A DNA stretch of 64,000 bases from contig OY760517.1 in assembly GCA_963663615.1 (NCBI GenBank), positions 2,852,001 through 2,916,000 of the forward strand, in the 5' to 3' direction. Under the pieces are notes generated by a model that ran no database searches, was not told where the DNA came from, and saw only the letters and a program-made list of their open reading frames with translations. This document shows positions 34,417-43,851 of the stretch, one piece after another. The first letter of the stretch is position 1. Each line of letters opens with the position of its first letter. Both the position numbers and the translations under genes were made by a program. This DNA comes from G963663615 sp963663615 (GTDB lineage: Bacteria > Bacteroidota > Ignavibacteria > Ignavibacteriales > Melioribacteraceae).

Positions 34417-35147
34417 TGCTAAATTTTAACAACAAAATTGTTTTGGTTACAGGAGGCTCCAGGGGTATTGGTGAAGCTTGTGTTAAAATGTTTCTTGCTG
34501 CCGGTGCTTCAGTAGCTTTTACTTATAAAAACGATAGTAACAGTGCACAAATATTATGCTCCCAATTCAAGTCTGGCAGTGTGAAAGCATATAAACTGGA
34601 CGTAGAGGATATTGAAGATGTGAAAGAAGTGATAAGCAATGTAGAGAATGATTTTGGCACAATAGATATATTAGTAAATAACGCTGAGGTCCACCAACCA
34701 ATTGATATTGAAAATTTCGCACCTGATGAACTCGAAGATATGTTTGCAACAAACCTTAAAGGAGTATTTTATATTACCGGTGAGGTTGCAAAAATTATGA
34801 AAAGGAACAACTCGGGTAGAATAGTTAACTTATCATCAACTGCTACCCAACAAGGAGAAGCCGGTTCATCACATTACGCTGCTTCCAAGGGAGCGATAAA
34901 CTCATTCACAAAATCCCTTGCTATTGAATTTGCCGCTTACGGAATTAATGTAAATGCTGTTGCTCCAGGTTGGGTTGATACCCCAATGAACAGTAGTGTA
35001 TTTTCTAACGAAGTTTACAAGGAATCAGAACGTTTGAAAATACCTGTTCAGCAAATTGCCAATGCGGAAGATATAGCTGGTCCTATTCTATTTCTGGCTT
35101 CCGATCTTGCAAATCATATTACCGGCGGAAGGGTGCTTTGTGGATAA
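34416..35147 (+). CDS. FabG-like short-chain dehydrogenase
   Basis: 243 residues. VTGGSRGIGEACVK cofactor loop, LSSTATQ catalytic Ser, YAASKGAINSFTKSLA Tyr/Lys, and a C-terminal RVLCG. The usual NNAG is NNAE here. Resembles 3-oxoacyl-ACP reductases, but neighbours (truA, SRPBCC, DUF2231) do not define a substrate. Coupled to both neighbours by overlaps. Confidence 0.9.
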   Translation: MLNFNNKIVLVTGGSRGIGEACVKMFLAAGASVAFTYKNDSNSAQILCSQFKSGSVKAYKLDVEDIEDVKEVISNVENDFGTIDILVNNAEVHQPIDIENFAPDELEDMFATNLKGVFYITGEVAKIMKRNNSGRIVNLSSTATQQGEAGSSHYAASKGAINSFTKSLAIEFAAYGINVNAVAPGWVDTPMNSSVFSNEVYKESERLKIPVQQIANAEDIAGPILFLASDLANHITGGRVLCG

Positions 35148-35604
35148 TAAAACAAACGTATATACCAAATCAACACTAATTGCCACCTCACGTGAGGAAC
35201 TCTTTGCTTTTCATGCCAATCCTGAAAATATCAAAATAGTAACACCACCATATATAAAAACAAAATTGCTTTTCGTGTCAGATAATCCGCTTGTTGCAGG
35301 TTCATCAATACAACTAAAATCGGTACGCTTTGGAATTCCGCAAGAGTGGTTGGTTAAGGTTACCGACTATAATGCACCTTCATATTTTACAGATACCCAG
35401 CTTAAAGGTCCGTTTAAGCTTTTTAAGCACACGCACAAATTTGAATCATCAATAAACGGTACAATCCTTACCGATGTGGTTTATTACATTCCCAAGGGCA
35501 ATTTCTTGGGCAAACTGGTAAAAAGCTTTATCCATAAGGAGCTTGTAAAAATGTTTGACTACAGGCATTGGGCAACTAAAAACTATTTTGAGAAAGCAGA
35601 ATGA
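35140..35604 (+). CDS. SRPBCC-fold (START/cyclase-like) protein
   Basis: 154 residues from a GTG at 35140, behind GGAAGGG, overlapping the SDR gene by 8 nt. Motifs FAFHANPENIKIVTPPY, SFIHKELVKMFDYRHWATKN are typical of SRPBCC proteins related to Coq10/cell-division-inhibitor-like YfcH N-terminal partners, which bind hydrophobic ligands. The frame start at 35107 lacks support. Often paired with an SDR, as here. Confidence 0.8.
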   Translation: MDNKTNVYTKSTLIATSREELFAFHANPENIKIVTPPYIKTKLLFVSDNPLVAGSSIQLKSVRFGIPQEWLVKVTDYNAPSYFTDTQLKGPFKLFKHTHKFESSINGTILTDVVYYIPKGNFLGKLVKSFIHKELVKMFDYRHWATKNYFEKAE

Positions 35605-36047
35605 CCCATCCGCTTGTAATACACTTCCCCATAGTTTTGCTTATTTTGTACTCCATAGCAGAGGTATATCAGCTTATATCCGGCAACTACAAACTAAATA
35701 GTATGTTGTTGATAATTTTAGGTGCTGGTATTGTTGCAGCTATTGGAGCAGTTATTAGCGGAAATGCCGAAGCATCATCAATTGCAACCAATAGTTTACC
35801 TCTTAAAGAAACAATTGAAGCTCACGAAACATGGGCTACATTTACATTATTTACCTTTACCGGAATTTTCTTGATTAAAATTTCCTCTATAAAGTCAAAA
35901 AGCAAAAAGCAACTGCGTTTTATTATATTATTTTTGGTAATTTTAGGTTGCATATTTGTTTACCTTACTGGTACTACCGGAGGCAAACTGGTTTACAAAT
36001 ATGGGGTTGGCACAGAACTATTCAAGAATAGCACAAAAACAAAATGA
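35601..36047 (+). CDS. DUF2231 membrane protein
   Basis: 148 residues with four spans. THPLVIHFPIVLLILYSIAE is the DUF2231 opening with the conserved HP...HFP; EAHETWATFT is the second conserved His region. This family is a small heme- or quinone-associated-looking membrane protein of unknown function. ATGA overlaps with both neighbours. Confidence 0.85.
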   Translation: MTHPLVIHFPIVLLILYSIAEVYQLISGNYKLNSMLLIILGAGIVAAIGAVISGNAEASSIATNSLPLKETIEAHETWATFTLFTFTGIFLIKISSIKSKSKKQLRFIILFLVILGCIFVYLTGTTGGKLVYKYGVGTELFKNSTKTK

Positions 36048-36631
36048 AAAAAGTAATCTTATTTATTTTTATTGCATTTATATCAACCAATGCACAGCTT
36101 ATTGAATTGGGTCAGGCAAGAGGTGCATTTCTCGATATTGGAGTTGGTCCGAGGATACCAGTAGGCGATTTTAGTGATTTTCAAAATATTGGTGCAGGCT
36201 TTTCAGCAACATTTTCATATACCGATAATTCAATATATCCTGTATTTGCATACAGCTCTATAAACTACCAGCATCACTCAGGCTTGCAGGACCTTTATAA
36301 AAAAACCAACTATACCTCTCTTTCCACAAATGTATTTACATTTAACAGCGGTATTAAATATTTCTTCAATCCGCTTATAAATAATATAGTAATTTTGATG
36401 CCGGTCGTTGACATTGGTGCATCATTCGGTTATTTTGAAAAACTTCACCAGTTCAAAATTGATAGCGGTATGAGAAACTATACTGAAGATACAACTTATT
36501 TCGGGTTTCAGATTGGAACAGGAGTTTCAATGTTTCTTATGGATATAATAGGCTATTATAATTATTACCACAACAATCAATTTTTATCGCTCGATCTTAA
36601 AGTAAGAATACCTGTTTACATCCTTTTATAA
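36044..36631 (+). CDS. Outer-membrane beta-barrel protein, unknown
   Basis: 195 residues. Signal peptide (1-17, ending STNAQ), then barrel-like strands (GAFLDIGVGPRIPVGDF, NIGAGFSATFSY, FGFQIGTGVSMFLM) and a hydrophobic C-terminus (KVRIPVYILL). No specific function. Starts in the DUF2231 stop (ATGA), so it is in the same operon. Confidence 0.75.
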   Translation: MKKVILFIFIAFISTNAQLIELGQARGAFLDIGVGPRIPVGDFSDFQNIGAGFSATFSYTDNSIYPVFAYSSINYQHHSGLQDLYKKTNYTSLSTNVFTFNSGIKYFFNPLINNIVILMPVVDIGASFGYFEKLHQFKIDSGMRNYTEDTTYFGFQIGTGVSMFLMDIIGYYNYYHNNQFLSLDLKVRIPVYILL

Positions 36632-36646
36632 ACAGCTGAGGTTTAC

Positions 36647-37429
36647 ATGAATTTCGAAAATATATTATTTGAACAGGAAAAAAATGTAGCTATTGTTACG
36701 TTGAACCGCCCTGAAAAACTTAACGCATTAAACAATAAACTATTACATGAACTAAAAGAAGTATTTGCACACATTGCCGATACTGAAGATATATACACTA
36801 CCATAATTACCGGTGCAGGCAAAAAAGCATTTGTTGCCGGTGCCGATATAAAAGAATTAAGTGTGCTTGATGTTTTGGGCGGAAAAGAATTTGCTGAATT
36901 TGGGCAGGAAGTTTTTAACGAAATTGAAAACCTCGAAAAGCCCGTTATAGCTGCTGTTAATGGTTACGCTCTTGGTGGTGGTTGCGAACTTGCCCTTGCT
37001 GCCCATATTAGGCTTGCTTCGGAAAAAGCTGTTTTTGGTCAGCCAGAGGTTAACCTTGGTGTTATACCCGGATATGGTGCTACACAACGATTGGCAAGGC
37101 TTATAAACTCGGGCAGGGCAGCCGAAATGATATTAACTGCTGAAATGATAGACTCGGAAGAAGCTTACAGAATTGGGTTGGTAAACAAGGTTTACAAATC
37201 TTCCGAATTGCTTGAGAAAGCTAAGGAAATGGCACATAAAATTAGCAGCAAGGGTCAGGTTGCTGTAAAAATGGCAACTAAGGCTATTGTGGCTTGTGAC
37301 GAACTTTCAGAAAAAGAAGGTCAACACCTTGAATCAAGTCTTTTTGCGGTGTGTTGCGGCTCGGAAGATTTTAAGGAAGGCACTGCTGCATTTCTTGAAA
37401 AAAGGACTCCAAAATTTACCGGTAAATAA
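36647..37429 (+). CDS. Enoyl-CoA hydratase/isomerase (crotonase)
   Basis: 260 residues. Oxyanion-hole motif KAFVAGADIKEL; both catalytic Glu are present in LGGGCELALAAHIRLA and GQPEVNLGVIPGYGATQRL. C-terminal AFLEKRTPKFTGK is normal. Hydrates trans-2-enoyl-CoA; exact chain specificity (short chain, crotonyl-CoA) is inferred. AGCTGAGG precedes the ATG. Confidence 0.93.
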   Translation: MNFENILFEQEKNVAIVTLNRPEKLNALNNKLLHELKEVFAHIADTEDIYTTIITGAGKKAFVAGADIKELSVLDVLGGKEFAEFGQEVFNEIENLEKPVIAAVNGYALGGGCELALAAHIRLASEKAVFGQPEVNLGVIPGYGATQRLARLINSGRAAEMILTAEMIDSEEAYRIGLVNKVYKSSELLEKAKEMAHKISSKGQVAVKMATKAIVACDELSEKEGQHLESSLFAVCCGSEDFKEGTAAFLEKRTPKFTGK

Positions 37430-37443
37430 ACTAATGTAATATT

Positions 37444-40400
37444 ATGAAAAAATTGTATCTCTTTCTGGCAGTAATAATATTAGGGCTAATTTCGTTGGCA
37501 GGGTATTTTTATGTTATCCTGATTGAGAACGAACTTGATTCACAAGCACACCTTATGATGAATCAGGTTAGAATTTGCGGGAACAACATAAAACAAAGTG
37601 CTGAGCTTCTTGAGCAGGACCTGAGGTATATTACCGATCTTGAGGATTGGGATGATTTTTTCAATGAAGGTAAAAACTATAATTCACATCGCACGCGTAT
37701 TAGAAGGTTCTATACAATGTTCGATGAGCTAATCGATTCAATTTACTTCAAAAGTAATAATGTTACATTAGCTGCCTATCTTTCTGCACAAAACTACTAT
37801 TCGGTTAAAATGATAGATGCCGGAACAGAAAATTTTATTCACAAAAAAAGAATTGCCTTAGCTGATTCTAATAATACACGCCTTATTATGCCTATTTATA
37901 ACGAGGACGGAGCAATTATTGGAAATATTCTGGTTTATCTTAATACTGAAAATTACATATTGCACGAGTTTAGTCATTTTTATATTGGACCAGATTCCTG
38001 GGAACTGATATTTATACCCGGCAAGGGAATAACCAATTATAATTTTGCAGGTAATGAAAAGTTCAACAAAAATCCTCATCTGGAAGAATCGGTTTACACA
38101 TTGTTAAACTCACAAATTCAATATGGGTTGCATAACACTGCCGAGTTTAAGCTGCTAACAAATGATAGCTATATTAACGCAATAGCTGCGTATTATCCTA
38201 TTGAGGTTTACAATAATAAATATGGTATTATTTTCGTCACCAATAAACAAACTCTACTTACTTCCCTGGTTGTAAATTTCATGATAATTTTGGGAATTAT
38301 TTTAATTCTTCTGCTAATTATAATATTTGTTTTCTTTGGAATTATAAAACAAAGAAACCAGGCTGTTAAAGAGCTAACCCAGAATGAAAAAGAATTAACA
38401 AAACTTGTTGATCAGCAACAACTGTTATTAACACATACTAACGAGTTTGTATACAGGATAGACCTGCTAGGTAAGGTAAACTATGTAACCGATTCGGTTG
38501 AGACTGTTTTGGGTTACACTACAAGTGAGTTTAAAACCAATGTAAAAAAATTCCTTTCAAACCATCCGGATAACCTTACCAGACTTAATACATCTTTGGA
38601 TAAAATAAACAAGGGCGAAAAAACTGAGGGTTACAAGATTGAGGCAAATCATAAAACCGGGAAAAAAATAATACTGGAAATAAATGTTAATCCGGTAAAT
38701 AATAGCGATGGAGTTGTTGAAGGAGCTATTTGTGTTGCCAGCGATGTAAGTGAATTCCATAAAACTGAGAGATTGCTTGCTGAAAGTAAGGAACGATTCA
38801 GATTTATCTCAGAACACATGAAAGATATTGTTTGTCTTCACAATCCCGAGGGAAAATTCACATATATATCTCCTTCTGTTAAAGATATTCTTGGATTTGA
38901 AGCTGAAGAGTTGATAAATATAAATCCCCACGATATGCAGGTTGAGGACTTAAAGGTTCTTAAGGGCGGACTGGTAACAGAAGGAAAAAATTATACTCAG
39001 GAAAGCTTGTTCCAATTCAGGGTAAAAGATAAGAGCAATAATTATTTGTGGGTTGAGACTTTAACACAACCGTTCTTTGATGAACATGGAAAAATCACAA
39101 GTATATTAAGCACTTCCCGCGACATAACCGAAAGAATGGAATCGCAGTTAAAAATTAGAGAAAGTGAAATTCTGTTCCGTTCATTATTTGAAGAAGCAGC
39201 TATCGGTATTGCACAGGTAGATAATAACTGGAACTGTATGAACGTTAACATGAAAATGCAGGAACTACTTGGATATAAAAAAGCTGATCTTTTAAATAAG
39301 GATTTCAGGAATATTCTTAACCTTGAATATGCACCAGATGATAATATTAAACATGACAAATTACTGAATGGTGAAATAAGCAGCTACAAAATTGAAAAAC
39401 AGCTTGCCCTGCATAAACATCTTGTTATTTGGAGCCGTATCACAATATCTCTGGTTCAAAAAGATTTGAACCAACCTGATTATATGATAATTATGATTGA
39501 GGATATTACTGAAAAAATACTGCATGAAGAAGAAATGAAAAAAGCCATGCGTGCTGCCGAATCTGGTTCAAAAGCAAAATCAGAGTTCCTTGCTACCATG
39601 AGTCATGAAATACGAACTCCGATGAATGGTGTTATTGGTATGACTAGTCTGCTTTCCGAAACCGAACTCTCAAAGGAACAATACGAGTACGTAAAGATTA
39701 TTCGTACCAGTGGCGAAGCACTACTGGAACTGATAAATGATATTCTTGACTATTCCAAAATTGAAGCTGGCAGAATGGACCTTGAAGAGGCTCCGTTTTC
39801 TCTTAACCAATGTGTTGAAGAAGCCATCGACCTTTGTGCTTCCTCTGCCGAAAAGAAAGGCGTTGAGCTTGCATACCTTCTGGATAACGAAGTTCCGGAA
39901 GTTATTCAGGGTGATATTTCCAGACTGCGACAAGTGCTTGTTAACCTGATCGGAAATGCAATCAAGTTTACTCCATATGGTGAAATTTTTGTACAAGTTT
40001 CGCTGGTTGGTCAGCATGAAAACAAAGCTAAACTTCAGTTCAGGGTAAAAGATACTGGTATTGGCATTCCACATGAAAAGATTGGAAATTTATTCCATGC
40101 TTTCTCACAAATCGATGCCTCAACCACTCGCAAGTTTGGTGGTACAGGACTTGGTTTAGCCATTTGCAAAAAAATTGTTACACTTATGGATGGCGATATC
40201 TGGGCTGAAAGTGAAGAGAATAAGGGTTCTACCTTCTACTTTACTATTCAGGTTGGAGTTATTTCGGCTAAAGTTATAAAAGATTATAATTACGAAATTC
40301 TGAAAAACAAAAAAGTTTTGATTGTTGATGATAATCAAACTAATCTTAAAATATTTACTACTATTACTCAAAAGTGGGGTTTAACCCCTATTCCGGTTGA

Positions 40401-41502
40401 ATCTGGACAAGATGCAATTACTAAAATAAAGGCTGGTGAGCGTGTTGATGTAATTATTCTGGACATGCAAATGCCTGAAATGAATGGTATTGAAGTTGCC
40501 AGAAACATAAAAGATATTGTAGAATACAAAAATATTCCTATTATATTTATCACTTCTTTTTCTTTTTCGGAGGAGGAAAAACGGGAACTTGAAAAATATC
40601 TTTCTGCCCATCTAACAAAACCAATTAAACAATCGCAGCTTTTTGAAGCATTATATTATATATTTTACACGGAGCCAAAGGAAATGCCTAACGAAGAAAT
40701 TATTGAAACTGACTCAGGGAAAATATTTGCAGAAGAGTTACCTCTAAGAATTCTTGCTGCTGAAGATAATCCGGTTAATCAGAAATTTATAATACATGTA
40801 CTTAAAAAACTTGGATACACTGCTGAGGTTGCCGGTAATGGTAAAGAGGTAATCGACCTTATTGAAAAGCGTCCTTATGATCTTATCTTTATGGATATTC
40901 AAATGCCAGTAATGGACGGATTAGAAGCAACTGACGTTATTCTTAAAAAATGGCCTAATACCCGTCCTAAAATTATCGCTCTTACTGCTAATGCTCTTAA
41001 GGAAGACCGTGACAGGTGCCTTGAAAGAGGTATGGATGATTATATGAGTAAACCGGTTACTCTTAATAAAATTAAGGATATGTTATTTAAACATGGTAGC
41101 TCGCTGTTAAACAAAAACAACAAAAACAGACAAGAAGCTAAACTATTACAAGATGAGTATGAAGATTTACTCGGTATGGATGTTCTTAGCGAATATCTTG
41201 GAAACGAGGAAGATAAAATGTTTTTCCGTGATGTTGTTGAGATGAGCAAAGGAAATATTAAGGATAACCTTGAAGAGCTAAAAGAACTTCTGGAAAAAGG
41301 TGAGTTTGAAAAACTTACCAAAATTGCACATACAATGAAAGGGTTATCATACAATGTTGGAGCTAAAAAACTTGGTGATATTGCAAAACAAATTCAGGAT
41401 TCGGGTAAAACTCAAAACAGTTGGGAAATATCGAAACTGATTAGTAAGTTTGCCAAGTCGATAGATATAACTTTTGAAAAAATAGAAAACTTACTTAAGT
41501 AG
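37444..41502 (+). CDS. Hybrid sensor histidine kinase (CHASE4, three PAS, two REC, HPt)
   Basis: 1352 residues. TM1 (about 5-25), a CHASE4-like periplasmic domain to about 270 (SAELLEQDLRYITDLEDWDD), TM2 (about 278-302), then PAS domains at about 325-440, 450-570 and 575-695. HisKA follows with SHEIRTPMNG (His721), HATPase_c (KDTGIGIPHEKIG, GTGLGLAICKK), receiver 1 (Asp1007 in LDMQMPEMNG), receiver 2 (Asp1151 in MDIQMPVMDG), and a C-terminal HPt (His1296 in IAHTMKGLSY). A complete phosphorelay in one chain; no response regulator gene adjoins, so output is elsewhere. Confidence 0.95.
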   Translation: MKKLYLFLAVIILGLISLAGYFYVILIENELDSQAHLMMNQVRICGNNIKQSAELLEQDLRYITDLEDWDDFFNEGKNYNSHRTRIRRFYTMFDELIDSIYFKSNNVTLAAYLSAQNYYSVKMIDAGTENFIHKKRIALADSNNTRLIMPIYNEDGAIIGNILVYLNTENYILHEFSHFYIGPDSWELIFIPGKGITNYNFAGNEKFNKNPHLEESVYTLLNSQIQYGLHNTAEFKLLTNDSYINAIAAYYPIEVYNNKYGIIFVTNKQTLLTSLVVNFMIILGIILILLLIIIFVFFGIIKQRNQAVKELTQNEKELTKLVDQQQLLLTHTNEFVYRIDLLGKVNYVTDSVETVLGYTTSEFKTNVKKFLSNHPDNLTRLNTSLDKINKGEKTEGYKIEANHKTGKKIILEINVNPVNNSDGVVEGAICVASDVSEFHKTERLLAESKERFRFISEHMKDIVCLHNPEGKFTYISPSVKDILGFEAEELININPHDMQVEDLKVLKGGLVTEGKNYTQESLFQFRVKDKSNNYLWVETLTQPFFDEHGKITSILSTSRDITERMESQLKIRESEILFRSLFEEAAIGIAQVDNNWNCMNVNMKMQELLGYKKADLLNKDFRNILNLEYAPDDNIKHDKLLNGEISSYKIEKQLALHKHLVIWSRITISLVQKDLNQPDYMIIMIEDITEKILHEEEMKKAMRAAESGSKAKSEFLATMSHEIRTPMNGVIGMTSLLSETELSKEQYEYVKIIRTSGEALLELINDILDYSKIEAGRMDLEEAPFSLNQCVEEAIDLCASSAEKKGVELAYLLDNEVPEVIQGDISRLRQVLVNLIGNAIKFTPYGEIFVQVSLVGQHENKAKLQFRVKDTGIGIPHEKIGNLFHAFSQIDASTTRKFGGTGLGLAICKKIVTLMDGDIWAESEENKGSTFYFTIQVGVISAKVIKDYNYEILKNKKVLIVDDNQTNLKIFTTITQKWGLTPIPVESGQDAITKIKAGERVDVIILDMQMPEMNGIEVARNIKDIVEYKNIPIIFITSFSFSEEEKRELEKYLSAHLTKPIKQSQLFEALYYIFYTEPKEMPNEEIIETDSGKIFAEELPLRILAAEDNPVNQKFIIHVLKKLGYTAEVAGNGKEVIDLIEKRPYDLIFMDIQMPVMDGLEATDVILKKWPNTRPKIIALTANALKEDRDRCLERGMDDYMSKPVTLNKIKDMLFKHGSSLLNKNNKNRQEAKLLQDEYEDLLGMDVLSEYLGNEEDKMFFRDVVEMSKGNIKDNLEELKELLEKGEFEKLTKIAHTMKGLSYNVGAKKLGDIAKQIQDSGKTQNSWEISKLISKFAKSIDITFEKIENLLK

Positions 41503-41508
41503 AGTATC

Positions 41509-42501
41509 GTGAACAAAAAAAATATTGTTTTCGCATTTTTTTTTCTGGCTGTGTTGTTGTTATTTCTCAATATTTTTCTTGAGAACACAAAAAAAGCAAC
41601 TCCCGAAACTGTGCCAATAATACCTGAAGTTACAAGAACAACACTCGAAGCTAATCTTACTAATACCATGCTGCTTTTTGGTATAAGTGAGGATAATATT
41701 ACTGTTAGCAGCATTGGCAAGACAGAGCACGACTCACTTCCACACAAGTTTAACATAATCCTTCCATCAGATGTACCCCACATTATGATGCTAAGAGAAT
41801 ATTTTAATTCACTTAAAAACTTTGAAGATATTGATTTCAGTGTAAACGAGCTTTCCATAAATACCAAAACAAGAGTAGATATATTCGTTAAGAATAATCA
41901 AAAATTGCAGTGTACTTTTATTTCCGATACGCTTGCACGAGAGTACGCCTCAATAGTATTTATACTGGAAAATTTTGAAGATGCCCAACCTGAAATAAAA
42001 GAGCAATTATTAAATCTTCCTGTTAATTTTGGCATATTCCTTACCCCGTCAGAGGATAGTTATACTTTTAAGGATGAAATCACAAAATTTGGTAAGGATT
42101 ACTATTTGTATATTGATGATAATTTGGAAGATGGTTATGAGCTTGAAGATGATACAGGCAACAAGCTAAAGAAAACCATTAGAAGAATTAAATATAATTT
42201 CGAGGGGTTTAAGGGTGTTGTAATTGATATCCATTCAAAACTATATCACTCGGTAAGTTTTAATTTTGTTCGCGATACTTTCACCGAAAATGGAATAAAA
42301 CTACTCCGTTCAGATAATCTTAAGGGAATAAACTCCAACATTCCCGAAGATGTAAAATCCAGAATATATTTTCACGCTCGCTCAACAGAATCAGACAAAA
42401 TATTATTCCTTACCATTGATGCCGAAATGTTCTTCGCAACCCGAGATATACTAAACTCGCTTACTCGTTTTGGCTATAAAATAATTACTGCCAGGTTATA
42501 A
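41509..42501 (+). CDS. Divergent polysaccharide-deacetylase-like membrane-anchored protein
   Basis: 330 residues. N-terminal anchor (IVFAFFFLAVLLLFLNIFL), then an alpha/beta domain like the YibQ/divergent polysaccharide deacetylase group (VNFGIFLTP, FKGVVIDIHSKLYHSV, IKLLRSDNL). The canonical metal-binding Asp/His set is not evident, so catalytic activity is doubtful. GTG start 6 nt after the kinase stop. Converges with an M16 gene, the two stops overlapping by 6 nt. Confidence 0.65.
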   Translation: MNKKNIVFAFFFLAVLLLFLNIFLENTKKATPETVPIIPEVTRTTLEANLTNTMLLFGISEDNITVSSIGKTEHDSLPHKFNIILPSDVPHIMMLREYFNSLKNFEDIDFSVNELSINTKTRVDIFVKNNQKLQCTFISDTLAREYASIVFILENFEDAQPEIKEQLLNLPVNFGIFLTPSEDSYTFKDEITKFGKDYYLYIDDNLEDGYELEDDTGNKLKKTIRRIKYNFEGFKGVVIDIHSKLYHSVSFNFVRDTFTENGIKLLRSDNLKGINSNIPEDVKSRIYFHARSTESDKILFLTIDAEMFFATRDILNSLTRFGYKIITARL

Positions 42502-43851
42502 CACTTCCGTAAAGTTTAGTACATCAATATCATCACCAAGAGCAACTTTAATTTCCTCTTCCAGTTTATCATCACCAACAATTACAATCTGGAATTCTTC
42601 AGGTTTAATCCATTCTCTGGCATCAAGCACCTGCTCCATTGTAACATTTCTTATACTTTCAATATACTCGTTAAAATACTTGTCATCCAGTCCGTGTAAA
42701 TTAAGACTTGTTAAGTTATTAACCAACTGGGAGTATGTTTCGAACAGCGAAGGATAACGGCGAACAAGGAATGATTTGCAAAAATCAAGCTCATCTTTGG
42801 TAACTCCCTTAAAAATGCCATCAACTTCATACATAATTTCGTTAATTGCCGGAATTGTAACCTCGGATTGTACCGATGTACTTATTTCGAAGTAACCCGC
42901 ATTTTTATAGTAATTAAAACTTGAATGGATACCGTAAGTATATCCCTTGTCTTCCCTAAGGTTATGATTAAGGCGACTTGAAAACTGTCCACCAAGTATT
43001 GAATTAAGTAATAACCTTGAGTAGTAAAATTCATCAGTTCTTCTGCCGGCAATATTACCAATGCGAATTTCGGATTGTGCAGAACCTTTTTTCTTAACAA
43101 AAATTACCTTGCGCGAAAGTTTATTTTCGTAAAATTCGCTTTTCCCAGATTCATTACCCGATTTAATTTTGCCAAGGTATGTATTTAGCATCTGCTGGAG
43201 TTTGCCCGGTTCAAGAGAACCAGCAGCAATAATATCAACATTTTCTTTTATAAATGTAACATTATAATAAGCTTTCAAATCGTTAAGGGAAATTGTTTCA
43301 ACATCCTTGTGTAAACCCATTGCGGGATATGCGTACCTGTTACCGGCAAAAAGTATTTTTTCAAAAGTATTGGTAGCAACATAATCAGGATCATCAAATT
43401 TCCGTTTTAATTTGTTACCAAGCTTCATTTTTTCAATATTGTAATTTTCCTCGCTAAAATGCGGCTCAAGTATAATCGCCGAAATAAGTTTTAGCGATTC
43501 CTCGAAATTTTCCTCAAGGGCAAGCGAAGTAATATTAACATAATCCTGACTGGTTAATATTGCTACTGCTGTTCCAAGTTTTTCAAACTCTGCATCCAGC
43601 TCCAGTGCTCCATAGCTTCCGGCACCTTCATCAATCAGCATTGAGGTAAGATAAGTTAAACCTTTTTTCCCTGCCGGATCCAATTTACTTCCACTATTTA
43701 CCAATACATTAAGCTTTATTACAGGTAAATCTGTTTTGTGTATATATTGAACAGTTATCCCATTATTTAATTTAAATTTGGTAGCAACCGGAAGGGTAAA
43801 ATCTATATCGCTTTTTGGAGCGGGCTTGGTCTTTCTAAAATCAGTTTGCAT
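42496..43851 (-). CDS. M16 peptidase-like, catalytically inactive subunit
   Basis: 451 residues of pitrilysin fold, but the zinc motif is gone: where HxxEH is expected the sequence is GLTYLTSMLIDEG. The C-terminal half keeps substrate-binding features (REDKGYTYGIHSSFNYY, RYPSLFETYSQLVNNL). This is the non-catalytic partner of two-subunit M16B peptidases. AAAGGAGG sets the start at 43851, overlapping the active-subunit gene by 11 nt. Cytoplasmic by lack of signal peptide. Confidence 0.92.
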   Translation of the reverse strand: MQTDFRKTKPAPKSDIDFTLPVATKFKLNNGITVQYIHKTDLPVIKLNVLVNSGSKLDPAGKKGLTYLTSMLIDEGAGSYGALELDAEFEKLGTAVAILTSQDYVNITSLALEENFEESLKLISAIILEPHFSEENYNIEKMKLGNKLKRKFDDPDYVATNTFEKILFAGNRYAYPAMGLHKDVETISLNDLKAYYNVTFIKENVDIIAAGSLEPGKLQQMLNTYLGKIKSGNESGKSEFYENKLSRKVIFVKKKGSAQSEIRIGNIAGRRTDEFYYSRLLLNSILGGQFSSRLNHNLREDKGYTYGIHSSFNYYKNAGYFEISTSVQSEVTIPAINEIMYEVDGIFKGVTKDELDFCKSFLVRRYPSLFETYSQLVNNLTSLNLHGLDDKYFNEYIESIRNVTMEQVLDAREWIKPEEFQIVIVGDDKLEEEIKVALGDDIDVLNFTEVL